Assembly (NCBI GenBank): GCA_022829145.1
Contig: CM040764.1
Span: 12,172,049-12,236,048 of the forward strand
From: Albula goreensis
Taxonomy: Eukaryota; Chordata; Actinopteri; Albuliformes; Albulidae
DNA: 64,000 nt
Direction: 5' to 3'
Translations under genes and position numbers: made by a program
Notes under the pieces: model-generated
What the model saw: the letters and a program-made list of their open reading frames with translations, nothing else
What the model was told of the DNA's origin: nothing
Databases searched by the model: none
Shown: in pieces, positions 1-17,045 of the stretch
Numbering within the stretch: position 1 is the stretch's first letter
How the letters are laid out: each line of letters begins with the position of its first letter

Positions 1-1671
1 GTCTTTGTTTGCAGTGTTACTACACATTTGCATCACTTGCATCCCCTCATGTGCTCTAGAGTTGCCTCCCCACTGTGTAGATTCAGCAGTAATGCAAAGA
101 AACTGTGCAGATCTACACATCTGGACATTAAGGTCACCAGAGTGGAACTAGTATCAGGGTCCAGTTTTCCTTGGAAAAAAACAGCACTTACTTTAGATAT
201 ATTTCTCTGGAGCCTGTATAGTAATAGTATAATTCAAACAGCAAACAAAATATTGTGGAATATAGCACGTGGTCAAAAACCTACCCCATCTGCACTACCT
301 TTTTGCCACACTGTTTGTCAGTCAGGTCAATCAGATCGACTGACTGAGACAGGTATATTACACTATTTATCCATTTTTAAGATAACAAAATGTATTCACC
401 TTAGTTTTTCTAAAAATGTGGTTTATATCCTTCTCAAGAGAATGTGCAAAAATGTGTGGAGTTAATGTGAAAGGATGTCTGCTTCATAAGGTTCTGTTTG
501 ATTCATCACCATACATAAAGCACCTTGGAAAGGCCTCAAGGCACACTTTATTGCCAACCAATCATGCTGTGCAATAAATACCTTTGGAGTTCAGCTAACG
601 GGTCCAGCAGGTGTTTGAGAGACAGGGGATACGCCCTTCAGGAGCACCTGGGCCTTATGCTTTCCAGTCAGCTCTCAGTCTTTTAAAACTGCCATAAACC
701 AGGTGATGTCTATAGAATTCCTTCTGTGTGGTGTAAGTTACACAGTGATCCACTAACCGCCACAACACAGCCAAAGGCTTGTGGGACAGTCTGCAAGACC
801 ATTACTGCATCAACTACAGCCATCTATTGCTTTATAATATTGCTATCGCCAACTACCTTAAAAAAAGGAAATACATCATAGTGTAGTGAAATGATAAACC
901 CAGATTAATAGAGTATATATGCTTATTTTGACAAGTAAAAAGTATATATTTGATTATATTTAACACTTTCATACCTAGTCACATTATTTTGCACTACTTT
1001 CATCTTATTCAGTTTGATATTATTACTGTAGTATTCTCTAACAGCTAAATATATAACAGAGACAAAATAAAGTTACTATTGTAACTACACATGACCTTTT
1101 CTGAAGGAATCATTCTTGTGTAGTAATATTGCAGTACAGTCATTTTTTCATGGTTTGTGTGGTTGTTAGTGAATTACGCCTGCTGCATTTTTACAGGTTA
1201 ATAGGTGCACCTGAAGAAGAGATCAGGATATGAGTCAGTCCTCTTTCTGCTTCTCAGACCCCATGCAGGAGAGCCACCCAGCCCTAAGGGTAGCCTATAC
1301 CCTGGGTTACACCCCAGATTTACAGCCACCAGCCCCATATAAGAGCAGCAGTTAAAGTCAGCTGTGAATCAGGAAGTGCCTGTAGCCTCTGAAGCAGCAT
1401 AAATGTCTTCTTTTACAGTCCCAGCCTAATTCTGATGGCTGGACAAGTTGTAATTCCATGAAATGGAATCGTAGCACATTTGTAAACATTACATTAATCA
1501 TCAGCTTTGTTATGTCACCTCATATGAAAATTCACATATTATGTCTATGTTCAACAAAATATAACATGCTTAGAATATTCCTATAAAACAATAATTTTAT
1601 AATATTTGACACAATATACTTAAAAGCAATACCCAGCTATGGTTGTGACCGTCTGGTTCTGACTCTTACAG
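1..1671 (+). other. atf6: Last intron of atf6 (left part cut by window edge)
   Basis: This stretch precedes the terminal atf6 exon and ends in an acceptor (cttacag) at 1671. I found no other exon with atf6 similarity in it. The longest open frame (28-465, +) has no recognisable family and no coding character. The sequence is AT-rich and unremarkable. A short open segment near 1263-1352 has no splice-site support and was not called. Confidence 0.6.
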
Positions 1672-1850
1672 AGGCCGTGATAAAAGAAGAAGATTACGAG
1701 GCGATGATGCAGATTGACTGTGAGGTAATGGACACCCGAATCCTTCACATCAAAACCTCCAGTATCCCAGCATTCCTACGCACGAATCAATCCACTCCAG
1801 GCAGTGGCCAGGCCACATCCCCAGTGGGAGTACTTCAAGGTTTTGCCTAA
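1672..1850 (+). CDS. atf6: Cyclic AMP-dependent transcription factor ATF6 (alpha), last coding exon
   Basis: ATF6 is a type II ER-membrane bZIP factor. Under ER stress it moves to the Golgi, is cleaved by site-1 and site-2 proteases, and its N-terminal part enters the nucleus to induce chaperone genes. Only the C-terminal lumenal tail is present here. After the acceptor at 1671 the exon reads 58 codons in phase 2 to a TAA at 1848-1850. The segment contains EEDYEAMMQIDCEVMDTRIL followed by a HIKTSS stretch, which matches the remembered vertebrate ATF6 C-terminus closely; the last 25 residues are divergent. The position also fits: atf6 runs tail to tail with olfml2b, as in human. The rest of the gene lies left of the window. 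ATF6B is a less likely alternative. Confidence 0.88.
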
Positions 1851-4800
1851 AGCTCACGGATCCCATAAAAAACAACCTAATCACTGACGTTTCTGCACAC
1901 AATCACTGGATGCAATTTTTTTTTGTGAATTTATATTTGTAGTGAGGGGGGATAGGGTCTTGTCTTTATTTTCATTGTTATTAATACTGGCTTTCTGATG
2001 CTCTCTCTCATGGCTTGTGTTTCGGGAGGCAGATATCTCTCTGGCAGTCGCCCCCAGTCTCTCCTCATAAAGACTGTTAGTAAACAAACTGCAGGGGATG
2101 CGGTACTGAACCCTGAGTCAGTCTTTTATAACACAAATACTTCACTTGGAGCCCCTGTTTTCCTGTTTCAAGAGCTAGCTCTTGACCTCCTATGAAGTGT
2201 ATGTGTGCACCGTCCTGTACTTGAAAGGGATGTGGTGTACGGTTTTTCAACAATGTGCACTCCTGTAAGAATATTGTTTAAAATATCTGACTCTTAAGAG
2301 TGGTTAAATTACTTGACTGCTTAATACAATTTTTTACAATTAGAGTTTTTGTTTGCTTTTCAAAAAAAGATGCAGCTGTTTAAAAAAAAAACATTTTATT
2401 AATATATTTTTGAGCTTTTGCACTCATGTTTTTTATTTTTTGTGAAGGATAAATGAAGCTTGAAATTCTTTGCAAGAACCTGCTTTGCAAACGATCAGTG
2501 GTTGCCAATAATTCTTCCAAAGTGCGAGATGCATGTATGAATGTACTTTATATATGTCAGTCTGTAATGGCCACAAAATGCACACCTGCTCTTGTGTGGA
2601 GATAAAAGTCATGATTTGCACAAGTACACAGCTAAAGAAGCAAAGATTTAAAGAATAAATAGCTTCTTATGACCTGATTTACATTATATAGTCTTCAAGG
2701 GATCTGTGATTGTAGGTTACAATGGGAATCTAATACATTCTTTAAAAAGGCATCCAGTAGAAACAGGGCAGAGACTTTCAGCCAAGGCCAAATTCATCAT
2801 TATATGGTCAGTGACTCTTCTGGCTCGAGCCCCAGTGGTCACAGTCAATACATTGTCTTCATTATCGTGAAGCAATCTTTGCCAAAAATAAATATCAATC
2901 TTTACTAGTCATTTGCTTTTTAGGATGTGGCTAAATTTTACATTAGGTCAGGTTTCCCACTGCTCTGAATGTCTGAAGTACACACTATTTTTCTGTGGTG
3001 AATGTCTGCTGAAAATGTTTTTATTTGAGTAACAAGGAATTTATAGGCAAGTATGGGGATTACATTTAAAGCAATAAAGTAGATGTAGGCTAGAATCAGT
3101 GTGAGATGATAACTACAGAGTAGTGAACAAAGAATTTTGCTTAGCAAAAGTTTCAAAGTCAAAACGTAATGAAGTTGTTCATACACTATTCACTCTTTTT
3201 CTACTGTTTCTTTTTCACTCTTGAACTCTTAAGTAGGGTAAACCACTTGTGGGAGGTGTACAGTCCCCAGAACTGCCTGACCTCACACCTTTGCCTCAGG
3301 ACTGCATCACATAACCCTGTTATGGCTTATTTTCATACAACTCCACAGCCCATCACAGCTGTACCTATTAATGTGACCTGTTAGTCTTCAGTCAGCCACT
3401 GACAGTGGCCGGAATTCAATGATTCACAAATGTTTTCCTTAACTTTTAAGTTACAACTAAATAAGAGTGTTATGCCTTTTCTTTACAAGGATAGTTTGTG
3501 AAGTTCATTTTAATGATTACTGAACTTGACAAACTGTGTCAGTGAAGATAAAAATGTACAGTTGCATTTATTGAGCCAAAGCTAAGGATAAATGTTGATG
3601 CATGTAAAAGCAATACACTTTCTGAAGTCCCTTAACCACAACATTAGGAAAATGTGTTTTAAAATGAAGTCCGTTATGTTTGAACTGCAGGAAAGGGTAA
3701 GAATAAAATGCAGAATGGTTGGTTATTAAGCTAATTCCTCACATGCCACAGGGACAAGGCCTGATTGGCTTGGGTTTGGGTAAATAGTTCCCTTTTCTAG
3801 TGTTCAGCTGTGGATGGAAGCTGTCACAGAAATATAATCCTTTTAATGCAAAACAAACATTATATGTTACAAAATATATGAGTTATTTCCACTTGTGTAT
3901 CCTTGCATAAGAATTTGCCCCTAATTGGAATATATATTGATTCATTAATATTGGAGAATATGCCATTTTATACTGTTTTTTTGTTTGTGCTTATACCTAA
4001 ATGTATCAAGCAGGTTTGTAATAATAATTTATATATTATTACAACATTTGGATTGTGCATTTTTAATATTTTACTATTTTATAAGAGTGGCTTTTTGTGT
4101 AATATTACAATGGACCCATTTCTTCCAAGTAAAAAGCTTTGTCAACCCAGATGCTGGAGTACCCCCAGGTATACAGGATTGTGTTCCAATCTTAATCAAA
4201 TCCTGAATTGAAAACAGCTGTTAATGATTTTTAATTATTTGCTTTTTGTTTACAATGATGAAAAAAGAGAGAATATTCAATATTGATTTAAGGGCTTTCA
4301 ATCTGTCACATCAGTTGTGAGGCAGCTACTGCTGACCCTTTTGTGACTTGGTGGGGCAGGTGATTCCTTTTGTGTTGATTCATTGTTAGACCTGCAGCTG
4401 AAAGTCCTTAATGCTGAAAGCGTGGCCACCTGGTCAGCACTACACAATCTTTTGTGGGGAATGAAGATTTCAAATGCAAAGCAATTAGTTGTAATTGGCC
4501 AAACCTGCATGATGTTAAATTCTTTTTCAGCACAAAATAATAGTAACTGAAACATATTTTTCACAAAATGTAATAGAATAGAATGATTGGTTGGAATAAA
4601 CACCCACATACTCAGTGTTGCTCCAGGCCCAGCATAAGGAACCTCTGGTTTGTATCAGGCATGTGGGACATATGAGTTATTGATCACACCTTTCGGGGTG
4701 AAAATTCTGTGGCCAGGACCCTATCAAACAAACTTATTCTCTTTAAGGGCATATGCAATTTAAACAAAACAGAGTTATGCAAAGTTTTTATTGACTGTCA

Positions 4801-6146
4801 TATACCCTTGAAGAGAACAAATTAATGTGATTGGGGCCAAACTGTTTTTTTATCTTTTTAGTTACCTGGGAGTGGGGAACCGGTTGTTTTGTATATTGTA
4901 CTGATTTGCCAAATAAACCACTGGAGAAAGAACATGGAAAGTCTCAAGTTTGTCATTTTGAGTTCTAAACTTGAAATATGATTTCAGTGCTCCATGTTTA
5001 AATGCTCCCAGTAGAAAAGAAGAGAAACAACAGAAAGACATTCACCAGGAGTTAGCAGCTGAGCAGTAAGTGAACCGAGCTTCTGTGAACAAACCTGCTG
5101 TTATGTGTTGGTTCATGGTAACTCCAAATTAGATTAGATTACAGTGTGCAGGAAATTATATCTTTATATTGGTTTCTCCAGAGACTGATTTATGCACAGC
5201 ATCCAGTCACCAACAGGATCACAACACAGTTCAAGATGAATTTCTGACTTTTATGTCAGTTGCAAGCAATTCAGCGTAATCTGGCAGCACAATGCAATGT
5301 AGAGCTGTACTTAAGTATTTAAAAAAGAAAACTCTGACATTTGCAAACGTTTATATGCACATGATATGTCAGGAAATCACATCATAAATACCAAGGGAAA
5401 GACAATCCTCATTATGAGACTGTATATCATTGCACTTCTGTGTAATAGTGAAATAATATACTGGGCAAATAGGGTTTACAACTCTAACAAAAAACTGGAA
5501 CTGCATACTATTCTGCAGGCTAGAATTTTGGAAAATCATATTTGATTTTTGCATATGAGCTGCAAAATGGAGATGAACATCATTGGTGCCTTTTGTTTCA
5601 AAGATATAAGGCATAATCCCTCTCAAAAACGACACCATATCTATGGTGGTGCACACTGGATCCAGGGTGATGGTTTTAGGCTGATAATTTTATTGGTCAA
5701 AAATGTATTGTTCCATGTACCTTTTTTTTTTTTTTCAAATTGCCTTGTTTAAATTTGATAATTCATCATGTTAAACCTGAGTTCTCATTATTGCTACACA
5801 TACACTAGTTGTGCATGATATGTCATATGTTTAGGATTTTAAGTGGAAATGAACAGTGTACAGTTACACTAAAATGTACTCCAATAAGGTTTATTCTAAA
5901 TTACAGTATATACAGTACATTCTGTAAAGTCATAATGAGCAGTACAATAACAACCTTGTCATGCTTCTGTGATTAATTAAATTGGCCAGGATTTCATGAG
6001 GTTAAAAAGGTAAACATTAAATAGCAGGTAAAAAAAACATGAAAGGCAGACACAATAGTGAACTATAAAATATAGTTGGTACATCACAAGATAAGGCCCA
6101 CAGAGGCCATGCAGACTGCTCTACAATCCACTTAGATATAAAATTA
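1851..6146. other. Convergent intergenic interval with 3' UTRs of atf6 and olfml2b
   Basis: About 4.3 kb between two convergent genes. It is AT-rich, with several short open frames of about 60-103 codons on both strands. None shows splice sites, protein-family motifs or codon character. The left part should be atf6 3' UTR, and the right end may hold some olfml2b 3' UTR. No RNA gene or clear transposon was recognised. Confidence 0.5.
2654..2659 (+). promoter_or_regulatory. Candidate poly(A) signal of atf6
   Basis: An AATAAA hexamer lies about 0.8 kb after the atf6 stop codon in an AT-rich tract. It would give a 3' UTR of ordinary length. No transcript evidence is available. Confidence 0.35.
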
Positions 6147-6152
6147 TTTATT
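6147..6152 (-). promoter_or_regulatory. Candidate poly(A) signal of olfml2b
   Basis: TTTATT on the plus strand reads AATAAA on the minus strand, about 80 bp beyond the olfml2b stop. A second AATAAA (6194-6199) lies only about 30 bp past the stop. Either would give a short 3' UTR. Confidence 0.35.
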
Positions 6153-6229
6153 CCTTTTTTTACTCTTTTATACAAAAAGTGCTGGACAGCTTTTTTATTT
6201 TTACATGTTGGCCTTCCATGGTCTCCTTC

Positions 6230-11542
<5,313 letters not shown>

Positions 11543-14132
11543 CACAGATTGCAGATGGTTTGAGTGCCAGTGACAGGGCTATGGAGACCGGCACTTCAAA
11601 GAGACAGCCTTTTTGAAAACCAGGTATAACTTTAATTTCCCCTCCTATATTAGTCAGGTGCAATTTGCATATTGTATTGTATGGGATCCAGTGATGTCTT
11701 GCGCTGATGAACGCTGCGGGCCAAAAAGAGCGCTCCTAGCTTTAGGTGAAAAGTATCGTCTGACCCCCGGTGATGGTAAATCCCTTTGCAGCGTATGGAT
11801 ACCGGAGAAAAGCAAACTACTGAAATGTCTAAGGGATGGTAAGTTCGTGGGAAGGACCTCTTTGGATAAGACGAAGTAGGGAGGAGTTATTCACGGTTCC
11901 ATTGCAAGACGTTTCCGATAATCAGACTTTGGTTAGTTTACATATTACTTTATTTGAAATAATAACAATAATATATTTTATGATTACTCACTTTTCTCCC
12001 ATTTTGACAAAAAGGTGACTCACCAGCACCTGTAATCTATGAAAAAAAAACGTTTATTGAAGAAAATTAACTGCTTGTTTGCCATTGATTATAATCCTAG
12101 ATACCAGATTTGAGATCAATATTGAGAAATAATAATACAGTAGATACAAACTAAGTTTATAGTTATGTCATTTCAAAGATGCTATGTGGACACTCTCAAT
12201 ACTGCCTCTGTTGAGAATTGCAAACATATCTTGTCCACTAGCGCCACTAAGTGGAGATTTGACTTCAACAGGCGGACCAGTAACGGTATTCAATTCGGTA
12301 GTTAAAACCGTTCTGTGAAATTGATTTTTTCACATCCTTAATGCAAACCACTGATAGGCCTCCAGAATAGAACAGCTAGGTTACAATTTGCAAAAAATTA
12401 CATTCAAGCCAGTATAGTTCTACAACAAAGTGTAATGGACAGATGAGACAAAGAAAAATATCAAACTTTACCAGAGTGATGGAGTGGAAAGTGTGGAGGC
12501 AAAAGAACAGCTCGTGAAGAAGCTGAAGTGTCTGTTGATGCCTATGTCATAATTTGAGTCTTTAACATGTGGGGCAGCATGAAACTTTCATAAGACTAGA
12601 AATGTAATATCATGAGCTGCAAATCAAAGACACTTAAATAAAAACTGAAATAAAATATTCTACTTGTAAAATGCAGACAGAGTGGGGAGTCAAAAGTTTA
12701 TTGAACAGTTTATAAAAAAAATCATAAGCATAAGGTTTACACCAAACATTTAGACAAATGTATGGTCAAAATAACAAAATCAAATAGTGACAATAACAAT
12801 GACAATTTCACATTGTACAAGGACACGCTGTGTATATCTGCTGGCACTGTGGACTGTAAAGATGTGTTTCCCTGCTACAAGGTGATATCAGCAAACTGAT
12901 TTAAGTCATGTGAACCCAACTCACTGGCTCGCTCCTTCTTCCACACTTAGGTGCCACCTCTGAAACTGCTGAAGAACAAATGGGAATGTGTTCTTTTCAT
13001 CATGTTTTTAATATGTGCTACCAGTCTGAGAAAAAGGTACTATTTATTTTAGATCACTCAGGGCAAACAAAGTCTTCTTGACAGGGAATATTAACTCACA
13101 AAAACTTCAAAATGATAAGACAGTTTCCCATAATGCATTTCTTCTTTGATTAGTCTTTGTATGACTCAATTCAAAGAATGTAACTATTACTCACACTTAA
13201 CAATGTTCATTATTTACCTTTTAACGCATCAACACCATTTTTAAGACGATTCATGAATTGAAACAAAGCTTACATCTTGATTTTCAGAATTGTCTGAAAC
13301 AGAATTTGCATTGTGGATTCCCACCAGTAGGTTGCAGTACCACACAAGACTGGGGATCTGCCTTCCTTTAATCAACCAATGACAGTTACATGTATCAACT
13401 AGCAGATTTATATGGCTTGTTCATAAAACTGTCAGAATAATCTTTAGTTGGCTACATTTAGCTTGAGAGTGTGGTTAACTTTAATTGCATAAATAACAAA
13501 ATGATTTAAACTATCTTTTTAAGTATACATCATTCCAGTTTCATAAACTTGTGGCTGATTTATTGATAAAATGGTTAACAGTTATTGTAAAAGTAGCTCC
13601 GTTGTCTATTTCTAAAGCAAATAGTTTTTTTTCTTCAAATTTACCGGTATTGATGGTCTGTGATGTGGCAGTTGAGACCGTTTAGGATGTTTTGGGGCAG
13701 GACTGAATGAATGGCACTTCTAACTGCGGTATGATTTGTTGCTTAAGTCAAAGAGTCCAGAAACACAGCTGTTGCTGTTAGAAGCAGTTGTGTAATTGTG
13801 AAAGAGAATGTGTCTGGTGGGCAGATGGCTTTGTGTGACATTTGGAGCCTACAAAGAAGAAATGTGTTGAAGTGGATTTCCAATTACCTTTTGTGATTAG
13901 AGCAGAGATTGCCATTTTTCACAACTGAAGTCGCACTAAAATGTACAACAAGTAGCTAAGGACCCTCATCTCAGTAAAATGGTGTCTGTCGCACTGATCC
14001 AACAGACACTACAAGTTGCCATGCAATGGCAATTTACACACTAGAAACATGTTTAATGTTTCTGAGACAAGTACCTACTAATTTAAAAAATATGATTATT
14101 GATGTTTAAGCATTACTTTACAGATATCCTAT

Positions 14133-14256
14133 CCATTTATACAGCTGCATACTTTAATGGAGTCATTTTAACAAAGGTGTCCTGCTCAACGGTACAACAG
14201 CCCTTCCCTACCTGGGAAATGAACCCACCACCTCAGAGCTGAAAGATCAGCTCCTT
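14133..14256 (-). repeat. Degraded dispersed repeat, SINE-like
   Basis: The plus strand reads tttatacagctgcatac, then tcctgctcaacggtacaac, then acctgggaaatgaaccca. This order of motifs is familiar from an abundant short repeat of teleost genomes, whose reverse strand contains a tRNA B-box-like GGTTCxxTTCCC. Recognition is by eye. No target-site duplication was identified, and the boundaries are approximate. Confidence 0.45.
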
Positions 14257-15956
14257 AAATATTTGTCTTCTCTGAAAGTACAAGATATTGAAGTAATTAA
14301 AAATGAAATATAAGCACAGAAAACAGAATAAATATATGAAAACAGAAAATATATTTTCTTTGTTTTTCAGAGACAGACACCCTGATTGATTCTTTTTGAA
14401 CATGGATTTGTGCTACTTGGATGTTTGTGGTTATGAACGCTCATGTCTGCCACTGTGGGAATAAAGTAAATAACAATGGTCTTATGCCATATGTCTATAG
14501 TTGCCAAACAAAAACGAGTGAATTGGTAATGGGAGGTAATGAGTAATGATATTGCTACGTGTTTGAATTTATGAAAGGAACTTTGCAACATTTCAGTGTA
14601 ATTTCTTTCAAAGAAAATATAGCAATGCGAAATCCAGTCTAAAAACCTTTTTTTAAAACAAAAAACATGCCTGACAATATGCTTTAATTCAAATGCAAAT
14701 AATCTGTTTTTATTAATTGTTTACAGTTGGAAACAAGAGGCACCCTAGACACATTTGACTTTGGAAAGAGTTACTTTTTTTTTAGAAAAGCTGAAAACCT
14801 TGGATTTAAAGGCCTGGCAAAGAGCAACTGTTCAACAGCTTGTTTTTATTGAATAACGACAAATAATTGACTCTTGTTATATACAGATATTTTTGTAAGA
14901 CAGAGAGGCTAGATGGTACTTTCAACTTACAAGCGCACATAAAAATGTGTCCAAAACAATGGCCTATTGTGTGGATACAGAGGCCTTCAGTGGAGCAGGA
15001 AGAGAGAGACCTACATCTTGACAGAAATAAGGCCTGTGGTTACACTGACGTTTGCCTTTAACTACAGAGTCACAGGTATTTAAAAACGTACATGTCGTAT
15101 ATCACAGTAACCTATTGTTTCAAGGCACACATACTTGCAATGTTTTGGCAAAAGGCCCAGGGTTAGTGATACTAATCAGACAGTTTTGATTTTTTCTCCC
15201 TTCACACTGGTTCAGGATCCAGGAGTCTCAGATCCATTCCTTCAGAAAATACAGCAGAAGACTTACTGCTGTGTTTTTCAGATCTGTGGAATCATGAGCC
15301 GATTAAAAGGCAAACACAAGGCTGTTTTCAATATAAGTACTAAAAGTCTACAGAACATTAACAATTTACCCTTCAACTTGAATATGCAATTTTAGTTTGA
15401 ACTGAAATCATTTTAAACATAGAGTGCTTTGTAAAATAATGTACATCAGATATGTTTAATGAATAGATATTCCAAGCATAGACCATAAATAAATAGTGTA
15501 ATACAGTAGTTCATACATTATGCATGCCATTATACACTGATAATGTAGCATATCTCAGCGTAAGTTGATGTAAATATCCAAAAGTTGAAGCTGAATTCTG
15601 AGACACTGTTTTTTTTTAGGTCCTTTTTTATGGCAAAAATCATACATGAGTTGGGGGGGGGATCTTGTTTGCTACATGTTTCAGTCCCAGCCACACAATT
15701 CAACACAACACTATAGCCACAGGTAAATAGTGGCAAGACAAACTTACTACAGACACAACAGACAGCAAAAAACCCTGCTAATACTGGTGTGAGTGTGTGT
15801 CATGTATAAAACTTTCCTTTTGGCTTTATCTGGCAAAACAACACATGAGGTGATGTCATGTTTTTAAATGAGCATCATAGCTTCTGTTTTCTGATGCAAA
15901 CATCTTCAAAGGATGTATGTTTGTTTTAAGATTGATGGTAATGGTCATGTAAACTT

Positions 15957-15995
15957 GGATTTATGTCATTGCAATATTGCAAATGACATAAATCC
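15957..15995. repeat. Near-perfect 39-bp inverted repeat (hairpin)
   Basis: The left arm GGATTTATGTCATTGCAAT is followed at once by its reverse complement with a single extra A, so almost all 39 bases can pair as a hairpin with almost no loop. It is far from any exon. It could be the core of a short palindromic mobile element or just a cruciform-prone site. Confidence 0.75.
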
Positions 15996-16944
15996 ATTCT
16001 TTTGTCATTTTCCAAGGTTGGGCAACACTTGGCCCTGTGACAAATCAGCAGACAATTAAAATGTGACATACATCTTTGAGCACAATGATAATTCATTTGT
16101 ACTCAGAAGGCCTGTGGTGCGTCCTGTCACTGAGACACCTAAGGTGTTGAGCTTTAGAGGATGAACAAATGGAGGCCCACCTGATGAGGAGCATGTAGTA
16201 CGTGACATTGGTTTGGTGGGGCAGTGCTTTGGCACAAAACGGATCACGATTTGTTCTTTTTGAAATGTAGACATGTAGCCAGTTCAGGACCCCACCTCAC
16301 AGTCTGTAAGCGCAGCCCCAACCTGATGCTGATAAAATAAAATCCACCTTTCCAGACCCTGTGGTATCCCCAGGGTTGTGCATCAGCCAGACTGACTTCA
16401 TCCTGAGTCTCTGAAGACAGGCTGCTCAGTAGGGCTGATAAGGAAACATTCGGGTGCTTCAATCTGTGTGGGGAAAATGAAAATAAAATGCTTCTTGTTT
16501 TGTCAGACTTGTTATTAAATGATTGTTGGAAAGTTTTTTCCCCTCCCTGTTTACCCCAAACAGCATAGACTGATTGCAACAATCACACTTGCGGGATATG
16601 TGAATGTGAAATTAATTAGCTATCAAAATCCTAATCCTCAGTTGTTTTGAGAAACATCCTGGTCAGTCTGAACACATACACAGAATTTTCTCAGCCTCTG
16701 TGTTTAGCAGCATCAAGGGTTCTAAAAGGCAAAGTGTCCCCTTCTTGACTGAGCATACAAATTGCTCTTGTGCGATGAGAGGACAATGCTATTGTTGTGA
16801 GCACACATGAACTGCCCCGCAGGACTGCTGGCTACAGTCTCACCATTTGATTCCAGACAGTAAGGCTTCACTGAAAAGCCAGTGCTTTAAAATAACACAG
16901 AACTTGACAACCCCAGCAACATAATTCGCAAACTGTCCACTTAT

Positions 16945-17045
16945 CTACATGTTACCAGTGCGGTCTGAGCAGGGATCAGACTCCTGACCTTTGCGACCAT
17001 GTGCCGTATTTCGCGACTAAGACAGCAAGTAACTCACTAGGCAAA
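16945..17045 (-). repeat. tRNA-like relic, possible SINE head
   Basis: Read on the minus strand, an A-box-like TTGCCTAGTGAGTTA is followed about 50 bases later by a B-box-like GGTCAGGAGTCTGATCCC. The cloverleaf is not intact enough to call a functional tRNA. This is the usual appearance of a degraded tRNA-derived SINE or tRNA pseudogene. Confidence 0.35.

Noticed and set aside
28-465. 145-codon open frame on the plus strand
   Set aside because: It lies in the last atf6 intron, has no family similarity, no splice context and no coding bias, and is likely chance.
1263-1352. Possible extra atf6 exon
   Set aside because: The short open segment has no similarity to ATF6 and no donor consistent with the last exon's phase.
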